Source: Xanthostigma xanthostigma (taxonomy: Eukaryota > Arthropoda > Insecta > Raphidioptera > Raphidiidae). From it: a stretch of 64,000 nucleotides of DNA. The number at the start of each line of letters is the position of its first letter. Position 1 is the stretch's first letter. The translations under genes were made by a program, and so were the position numbers. Location: assembly GCA_963575645.1 (NCBI GenBank), contig OY754465.1, forward strand, positions 58,303,901 through 58,367,900. Direction: 5' to 3'. Under the pieces are notes generated by a model that did no database searches, was not told the DNA's origin, and saw nothing but the letters and a program-made list of their open reading frames with translations. Below, one piece after another: positions 56,840 through 64,000 of this stretch.

Positions 56840-57428
56840 TATAATGCTACTTGAAAGTTTAATTTTGAAAATTAATGTCACTTTACGTATGACATAAACT
56901 TCACTCAATCTACGTTAGTAGCCCTGTCTCATTTCTTTATAAATATTATTTTAGTGTCATTTAAATTTTGATTGATATTTCGTGGATATTAAACAACTCC
57001 AATTGTATTCGAAACATTTCTCAACCCTTGCATCACCGCGACATCATCCTTATGTCACTCTTATATATAAATGCGCCTTATACATATTCCTGCTTGTAGA
57101 CGTCGCAGGAATAAAATCCTGCAGGAATGCGGTAAGTTTATTATTCAGGCTGAAGGAGAATCCGATTAGAATTGCATAGTTTTGGGAAAATTGATATTTT
57201 TACATACAGGCGCATATATATACAGTCTGTTCACCGCAAGTGGTAACAGTAATTCGTGTATCCTACTAGATATATAAAAAAGTTTAAATAGTTTTTTATT
57301 CAACTATCAGAAACTGCTGAAGTATATTTTTTAGTACTTCAAACTCAACCGGAAGTGTACATGATTTTTTTCCAAAATATGGTAACATACATTTTTTTAT
57401 GTTTTGGGAATCTTTATTAATTTCCCTA

Positions 57429-57768
57429 TCTTTATGTATATAAAAATCTCGTGTCACGCTGTTCGTCCGCGCTAATCTCCAAAACCACTAAACCGATTTT
57501 AAGGAAATTTTGTAACTGTGTCTTGCTTGGTCCTACTTACGCTATAGGGTAGTTTTTATTAAATATTTTGTACAAAATTACGGTGTGTTCTTAAAAAAAA
57601 AACTGTTTTAGTACCAAATAGCGACATGTGATAGAATTCGCTCAAAGCTATTAGTTCAGGAGCAAATCTGGTAAAATTTGCTTTAAGCTATTAGTTCAGA
57701 CGCCGGGCCACAAACGAAATACATTTTGCAGAATTATATCTATCACATCCGGGTGAACATAAATTAAA
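57429..57768 (+). mobile_element. Helitron-like element, 5' end intact, abutting the next Helitron
   Basis: Starts TCTTTATGTATATAAAAA after A, then GTGTCACGCTGTTCGTCCGC and CGCTAATCTCCAAAACCACT. It includes ACAAAATTACGGTGT and AGCTATTAGTTCAG, and reaches TATCACATCCGGGTGAAC, then stops short of its CTAG where the next Helitron starts. Confidence 0.75.
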
Positions 57769-58392
57769 TCTATACTTACTAATATATAAAGCTGAAGAGT
57801 TTGTTTGTTTGTTTGAACGCGCTAATCTCAGGAACTACTGATTCAAATTGAAAACAAAATTTTTTTGTTGGATAACCCATTTATCGAGGAAGGCTATAGG
57901 CTATATAATATCACGCTACGACCATTATGAGCGGAGCATTAATGAAAAATATTGCAAAATGTATCTCAAAAATAAGTTTCTATTCAGGTGAAATTCACTA
58001 ACTAAATATACTTATATTAGCGTTGTGAGTACCCATCTACGGATGGCTCAATCGGTAGAGCATGCGACTGTCAATATCAGGGTCGAGGGTTCGAGCCCCA
58101 CGTTGGGCGAATGTATTTTTGTATTTTTTTTTTTTATTTTCTACATTGCTTCCTTCTAAGGCTTACATTTAAATTTATTTTAATTTTATTTAATTAATTA
58201 AAAAAAAATTGTTAGTTAAAAAAAGTGTAAATTCTGCTTTTTATCGACAAAAACTTTAGAACGGTAACTCCGATCATCATGAAATTTGGACACAACATTC
58301 ATCTTGGTAAACTAATATGAATGTGTGTACTCATGTTCCTCCCTTTCACATTCGTTCTTTTACACCCGGGTGAAACCGGACGGGACCGCAAG
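57769..58392 (+). mobile_element. Non-autonomous Helitron carrying a tRNA-Lys-like segment, copy B
   Basis: Starts TCTATACTTACTAATATATA after A, then AGCTGAAGAG, GTTTGTTTGTTTGAACGCGC. It ends GGTGAAACCGGACGGGACCG then CAAG + T (CTAG with one change). 624 bp, same order as 15795-16398, with the tRNA-like part at the same relative place. Confidence 0.8.
58037..58109 (+). pseudogene. tRNA-Lys-like pseudogene inside Helitron copy B
   Basis: GGCTCAATCGGTAGAGCATG, GACTGTCAATATCAGGG and GGGTTCGAGCCCCACG then TTGGGCG match animal tRNA-Lys at the D-arm, T-arm and 3' acceptor strand. The anticodon position reads GTC, the anticodon stem has mismatches, and the 5' acceptor strand is not complementary. 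Better preserved at the 3' side than copy A. Confidence 0.75.
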
Positions 58393-61019
58393 TACTGCAT
58401 AAACCGATATAGTAGGCTGCGCAAAAACGTCACATTTGTTCGTAACACCAACTCACCGAATAGCCCCGTCGAGAAATTCACACAACGCGCATAGAGCAGT
58501 TTTTACTTAAAAAAAATTGTCGAATGTGGCCCTCAATAATCACGAACCACTAGATTTATTTATGAGAAATATATTTTTTATTCGTATCAGACTTCGGTCT
58601 TTTGGTTCAGGAATACGTTTAAAAACGTATGCGTACAGAAGTCGTATATAATATTGACGCATAGCGTGGAGTAGTCTGTTTTCTTTTTAAAACGGTTTAC
58701 CCGTTTACCTAAGGGGTGGAGCGCCTGCCGGAGAGTAGAGACACACCACTATACGTACGTGTGTGGTATATTCTATTACGACCCGTGACTAGACATTTGG
58801 AATTTTAAATGCTTCGAAACAGAGGCGTCAACAGTTTTTTATATCCTTTTTTTTACTAATGGAATCTTTTTAAGTGCCGATTTATTTTTTAAATCAACAG
58901 TGCGATTGTTTTTATAAAATTATTTCTCACGTGTACAGACATTTTTATAGTACTTTTTCTTAACAGACTGAAAAATAGTCTTGGGAATAATCGAATGATT
59001 TTCTCATCGAATAATTCATTCGAAATGATTTCTTCGCGTGATGTCGCGTCATATTGGTGTGTCGGTACTATGCGTGAATGAATTAATGTTTCAATGCTCG
59101 AATGAATTATGCTCTCAGTTTCGATTATCAGTTTTGAGACAGACACCTGCATACAGTATTTTGTAGCACAGACGTAGATAAAAGATGTAAGTAATTGCAC
59201 TCAATACTGTGCAATGAACTTGTATCTGTCTATCGATAATGATTATTATAACGAATGAATTTAGCTCTTGTTTTTCATTGTGTCACCTGCATACTTCATA
59301 GAACAGAAGTAGTAAGTAACCGTATTCAATACTGCGAAATGCAATAATACATGCAGTGTTTTAGAGAGTAAAGAAAGAGCTTATTAGTATAGTAATTTGT
59401 TACCTACTGGATATTGTATTATTGTCGTAACTTATGGGTATAAAAATCATTCGAATGCTTTTGAATAACTTCTCGAGATAAATTTTAATATTCGAATAGT
59501 TTTACTCGAAACATCCCATCTCTACGTAATAAAAGAAGAGATTTTTAGATTGCAACTGTATAAATTGTTTTTTTCTTTTATTTTCATAATATGTTAATGG
59601 CCGAACCAATTGAGACGGAATATTTTATATATATGATATTCAACATTATTAAAATCTCTCATTCTTCAGTCTTAACGCGAGTAGAGAATTTTTAACTATA
59701 CAAGGTGACCGGTAATTGCTCGTATTCCTCTCGGTAGAAGAAATTATATGACTAATTTAGATGATTTACCTCTATCACTTGGGGGTCAGAAATGCGTCAT
59801 ATTCGAGAAAATCTACTTCGGCTTTCTTTTTACAAAAATCTGAATTTATTTATTTTATTAATATTCATTGATAAAATACCTAAAGCATGTTTTCAAAAAG
59901 ATTAAAGAAAAACCAACAACTCTTTCTCTATTTGTGGTTTTCACCGTTTTAACGTAATTTTAATCGAAGGCACATAGCGCAATTTCAGACCCTTATGGGG
60001 ACCGAGTTTCGTGATTTTCACGCCAACTGGTGGTAAAAATGTTCATTTTATGGGAGCATTTATTCAAAATATAATGATATATTATGAGCAGACTTTGGAT
60101 AAAAAAATTGCATTTATATGTTAATTAGTGACAGTTTGCTTTTCAGTTATCGAAAATATAAGTAAATTACAAAGTAAAATACTAATATTATACAAAAATA
60201 TATTATATTAAAAAGAAGAAATAATATTTATACATAGCGTAATTTTTACATTAGGTATACACTTTAGACACTGTTGTTTGTGATACAACTTTGCGGTTAT
60301 GACAACTTGCCCATTTAAATAACGTTCTACAACATATACATGACCAGAATTATATAATTTTTCGCTTTTTGAGCTGTTCTGTCCATGTACACGAGTATTA
60401 ATTACAGGTTAAAATGCGTACTTATTGTTTCCATTTTTTCAAATAATTTTCATTATTATAAAATGATCCCATTTAGTTCATTAATTAGATACTAGAGAGC
60501 GCCAACAACTTCGCCAGTAGTGCTGCCACGCACGGTCCCCATAATACCATAATTTTTCTCTTCAATCGGCGCGGTAACAGTGTTGATGATGATGAATTAT
60601 ATGTAATAATCATATTTATGTGTTTTGGTGCAATTATAAATGTCTACTCTGTGAATAATTTCTGTTATTTGTATTTCTGTCAATTTACTTTCCCGTGGTT
60701 ACGGCGCGGCTGCCATTAATTAATCTCTGCTTTAAATGCATTAAATTATACTTTTATTAAAATATTACTATCTCTTTTTACTTTTACATTATAAAATATA
60801 GCAAATTAAAGCAGTGTCAACGATACGCATGGATAACAGTTTTTTTTGTTAAATATTTCTGATGGTCGATAGATCTTTCTTTTGCCAAAAACGATTCGGA
60901 ATGGAATTTTTTTACCAATATATCTTCTGAAGAGAAATGAATTCTCTGGTATTGAGACACGGAATATTAAAAAGTTATTATAATTTATAAAATAAAATAA
61001 GACACCTTGGTATTATATT
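58393..61019. other. No recognisable gene; unassigned
   Basis: AT-rich. ACTATACGTACGTGTGTGG near 58748 and GTGTGGTATATTCTATTACG near 58760 recall the TAGTATACACAC foldback ends. A 103-codon minus-strand frame at 58889-59200 has no domain. Nothing else could be supported. Confidence 0.4.
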
Positions 61020-61290
61020 ATGATGAAATTAACGGGATTCAAGGCTATATATAAAAACAATTTTTATTCACTAGAACTTCATTTAATGTCAACGTTTCGG
61101 CAAAAAATATTGTCTTCTTCAGGTCCTTAAAAATGTCTAGTAAAATGTTTTCAATGTTGTGACATTTCATTAGACATTTTTAAGGTCCTGAAGAAGCCAA
61201 TAATTTTTGCCGAAACGTTGACATTAAATGAAGTTCTAGTGAATAACAATTGTTTTTATATTTAGCCTTGTATCCCGTTAATTTCATCAT
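61020..61290. repeat. Near-perfect palindrome with two hammerhead-like cores head to head
   Basis: TGATGAAATTAACGGGAT, ATTCACTAGAACTTCATTT, AATGTCAACGTTTCGGC and CTTAAAAATGTCTAGT are all mirrored in the right half, with the centre near 61150. Each arm, read towards its outer end, has CTGAAGAAG, loop, TTTTTGCCGAAACG. The same arm occurs singly at 13925-14030, and the same outer end at 13421. Confidence 0.9.
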
Positions 61291-61579
61291 TAAAAAGTTA
61301 ATCACAAAACACTCTCACTTTTTTTTCTCGTCGTACGTCTCGCTAAGCATGTTAGCATCATCGCGTTTCGCTCACGGCGTTATCATGATTAAGATTTTAC
61401 CGAAAGCCATTTTCCCATGTATTATGTGCGAAGTCCTTTGATTGCAAAAATATACAAAATAATAATACAATACGGACTAGATCTTGGAATAAATTTTCTT
61501 ATTGGAACACTAGCTTGTAAATGTTTCCCTGTATTGTGTTGTGAATCCTTCAATGGCTTGTCATCTTGTTTCGCGGGCA

Positions 61580-61667
61580 AGCGACCTGACCTGTGGCAGG
61601 ACTCCTTGTCTTTGCCCGACGACCCTGACTATAAAGGCGCGTGTATCCTACACACAGGTAGGACTGT
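61580..61667 (+). CDS. Possible internal exon fragment of an unknown gene
   Basis: The frame reads KRPDLWQDSLSLPDDPDYKG then ACILHT, with C- or G-ending codons common, unlike the AT-rich frames around it. It is followed by CACACAG/GTAGGA, which fits a splice donor. A polypyrimidine-like stretch and GCAAG precede it but make a weak acceptor. I do not recognise the protein. A chance frame in a GC-richer patch is the main alternative. Confidence 0.25.
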
Positions 61668-62159
61668 CGGTGTGAGTGAGACGGGTATAGAGTGAGGAGC
61701 GTCAGGATCACCTCCAGAGTGCCGTTAAGCTGCCACCTTGATGCACGTCTTCTTCACGGATAACTGGAAAATGACTCTCCCAGGACTTGGTTTGTTCCTC
61801 TTTCTCTCTATGTAGTCGTGTGTAAATGTGTATAGACTGATCCTACTCGCTCCCCATCCTCCGATACGCAACTCCGTTTCCTCAACACGATCCAACAATT
61901 GCCACACGTTCTACATACTGCTTGCTATCTACAATCTATAGATAGGTGTGAAGTTCGTCCATGTTTATAACGATTTCAAGTGATAGAATGTGTAGTAGGA
62001 GTGCTATCAACCATATTTGGGCAGGTATCTGAGGCACTGTGAAAATTTTCTTTTGAAATATCCGAACACAAAATCGAAGACGTGGCTGAAGGCTGGTGGG
62101 GCCTAGCCAAGCCATGCATTTTTAACTTTGCGAAATTTTATTTCCAAAAGAAGTTTTGA
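61668..62159. other. GC-richer unassigned stretch
   Basis: Less AT-rich to about 61920, with no repeat ends and no recognised protein. It may be low-copy DNA. Confidence 0.4.
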
Positions 62160-62759
62160 GAAAAAAAGATTGGTTGTCTGTAAAGTCGGTTTACGGACGA
62201 TAGTTTTACGTGATAACGTAGTCCGTAATACATAACCTAAATTTATATAATAATTCGAATCTATGATATTGCATCTTTCGCTTCAAATTTAGGTTAATTT
62301 TATTTATTTAAATTACTCACCATATAATATAATAATTGTTTTTTTTTAACTTTCTTTCTTTCGTATTTATTTTAAGTCTCAAAGATTAGCTGTCATAATA
62401 TTTATAAAACAATTGTTTCACTGTTTATATAAAATTTCAAAACCTACTTACAATATTTAAGTATTTTCATACGTCAAAAAATTGATTTTTATAATGATAA
62501 AATTTGTAAGAAAACGATTTTTTCGAGAGATGAGACCTAGCTAAAACGATTTTTTGCCCCCCAAAATCCCTTTTCAGTAAATTTCATCCAAATCGTTAGG
62601 GCCGTTTTCGAGAAAAGCATGCACAGGGTCAGGCGGAACGTTACGATCGTTAGGAACGTTACGTTAGGAACGTTACACTTTTTCGTGCATGCAGCCGGTG
62701 TTTTATCAATTTATAAGATTGGTGACTCATCAATTTATAAGACGTTATCACGTCAAAAA
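62160..62759 (-). mobile_element. Helentron-like element, copy 5
   Basis: Same end blocks as copies 1-4 but a different core (AGATTAGCTGTCATAAT, CGAGAGATGAGACCTAGC, AAATCGTTAGGGCCGTTTTC). The core is shared with copy 6. Confidence 0.7.
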
Positions 62760-63139
62760 GTTACTTGAATAATTTGTTCGTCTATATGATTTCTACACGC
62801 TTGTAAAAAAAAGAACCCAACTACAAATTCAGCTTTAAAACACACATCGTGTGAAGACCATCACAAAACCCAGCGCCACAGCATGCTTGACATTTAGCAA
62901 GGAATCCAGCGGGAAACTCAGCCTCGTGTACAGCTACCTTAAGGCCTTATTTCACCGCAATGATTGCACATATAAAATTCCATCAACCACGGATTGCCGT
63001 TTGTTAGTGAACTATTATTTCTGGATTTTTATGAGATATATGAATTGTTACATCATGAAGGATAGAGGTAAAGGAGACGGGCTAAAAAAGAGAAACAATT
63101 TTTATAAATTTAGCCACATCTCTTTTTCGCTTATGGAGG
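62760..63139. other. Spacer between inverted Helentron-like copies, with a TIR-element fragment
   Basis: AGCAAGGAATCCAGCGGGAA and CAGCCTCGTGTACAGC (about 62897-62935) are the right end of the CACACGAGGCT family. A 162-codon frame from 62851 runs from this spacer into the next repeat and is not a credible gene. Confidence 0.6.
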
Positions 63140-63709
63140 TTTTTGACGTGATAACGTCTTATAAATTGATGAATCACCAATCTTATAAATTGATAAAACA
63201 CCGGCTGCATGCACGAAAAAGTGTAACGTTCGTAACGTTCCGCCTGACCCTGTGCGTGCTTTTCTCGAAAACGGCCCTAACGATTTGGATGAAATTTACT
63301 GAAAAGGGATTTTGGGGGGCAAAAAATCGTTTTAGCTAGGTCTCATCTCTCGAAAAAATCGTTTTCTTACAAATTTTATCATTATAAAAATCAATTTTTT
63401 GACTATGAAAATACTTAAATATTGTAAGTAGGTTTTGGAATTTTATATAAACAGTGAAACAATTGTTTTATAAATATTATGACAGCTAATATTTGAGACT
63501 TAAAATAAATACGAAAGAAAGAAAGTTAAAAAAAACAATTATATTATATGGTGAGTAATTTAAATAAATAAAATTAATCTAAATTTGAAGCGAAAGATGC
63601 AATATCATAGATTCTAATTATTATATAAATTTAGGTTATGTATTACGGAATACGTTATCACGTAAAACTATCGTCCGTAAACCGACTTTACAGACAAACA
63701 ATTTTTTTA
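63140..63709 (+). mobile_element. Helentron-like element, copy 6, inverted relative to copy 5
   Basis: Begins TTTTGACGTGATAACGTC and ends with the GTCCGTAAA/TTTACAGAC hairpin and CAAACAATTTTTTT. The core is the reverse complement of copy 5, so the two make an inverted repeat of nearly 600-bp arms with a 380-bp spacer. Confidence 0.72.
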
Positions 63710-64000
63710 TCAGCCATACGGCCCGCGGTAAAATTTTCATCAGCTATGTGGCCCGGCGATCAAAAGATTTGCCCGCCCCTGTTTTAGAGAGTTACGAAGA
63801 CGGTACCTGGCAATTACTGTCACTTAGATAGTTTTCTCGCTTACTCAGTTCTTACTTATTCAGCTTTGATTTCTACACGCTGTTAAAAGACAGAACCGAC
63901 TTGAAAAATCATTCTGTATAATGATTGTTAATATTGTTCATTGTTATAATGATAAAATGCATTAATCAAAAATAATACTGCGGTTTCTCTTGTGTAGTCA
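63710..64000. other. No recognisable feature
   Basis: Nothing supported; the window ends in AT-rich sequence. Confidence 0.4.

Noticed and set aside
58037..58109. Functional tRNA-Lys gene
   Set aside because: Acceptor 5' strand and anticodon stem do not pair and the anticodon position reads GTC; it is inside a Helitron present in two copies.
62851..63339. 162-codon open frame
   Set aside because: It begins in a decayed TIR element and its second half is the end block of Helentron-like copy 6; the same peptide pieces appear wherever that repeat occurs (for example minus strand 52470-52664).

Overview
The window looks like intergenic, transposon-saturated nuclear DNA from an arthropod, most likely an insect. 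The reasons are: AT-rich sequence with almost no long open frames, abundant microsatellites, and repeat families of types common in insect genomes (Helitrons ending in CTAG, TA-flanked mariner/pogo elements, TTAA-flanked short elements, hAT elements with 8-bp target duplications, a CR1/Jockey-like LINE). I cannot name the species. No complete host gene, rRNA or intact tRNA gene, and no bacterial-type operon or CRISPR array, is visible.

The only long intact coding region is at 49283-52099: a 938-codon endonuclease plus reverse transcriptase of a non-LTR retrotransposon with a short ATT-repeat tail. It sits inside another repeat, a Helentron-like element at 48835-52625. An uninterrupted relative of that repeat at 2577-3203 gives the empty site, so the junctions can be read directly.

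Layout. 1-5100: tandem repeats, a tRNA-derived piece, a short terminal-inverted-repeat element split by a Helentron-like copy, and a mariner element with its catalytic core deleted. 5100-12450: Helitron-like fragments, a pogo-type short element, two 0.5-kb foldback elements flanked by TTAA, a second pogo-type element, a LINE remnant, and a palindrome-rich cluster. 13.9-21.1 kb: palindromes and several Helitron-like copies, one carrying a tRNA-Lys-like segment. 21.5-27.8 kb: hairpins, a long TA tract, a decayed Helitron helicase frame next to a minimal Helentron-like copy, and a pogo-type element with a nested foldback. 28.5-37.3 kb: a 21-bp minisatellite, a hAT element with exact 8-bp duplication, a TTAA-flanked element, and a three-level nest (Helitron, then hAT, then internal repeat units and a foldback). 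39-48 kb: short TIR elements, the second TTAA copy, the second mariner deletion copy, long foldbacks and a Helentron-like copy. 48.5-54.9 kb: possible FLYWCH-type fragment, the LINE nest, a second LINE remnant, and a mariner-like element with a transposase N-terminal remnant. 56.3-64 kb: a 0.55-kb palindrome, two abutting Helitron-like elements (one with the same tRNA-Lys-like segment), a palindrome with hammerhead-like motifs, a possible exon, and two Helentron-like copies in inverted orientation.

The interplay is that of nested parasites. Rolling-circle elements supply most of the recurrent ends, the only intact machinery belongs to the LINE, and every DNA-transposon frame seen is broken or deleted, so these families would depend on proteins encoded elsewhere.
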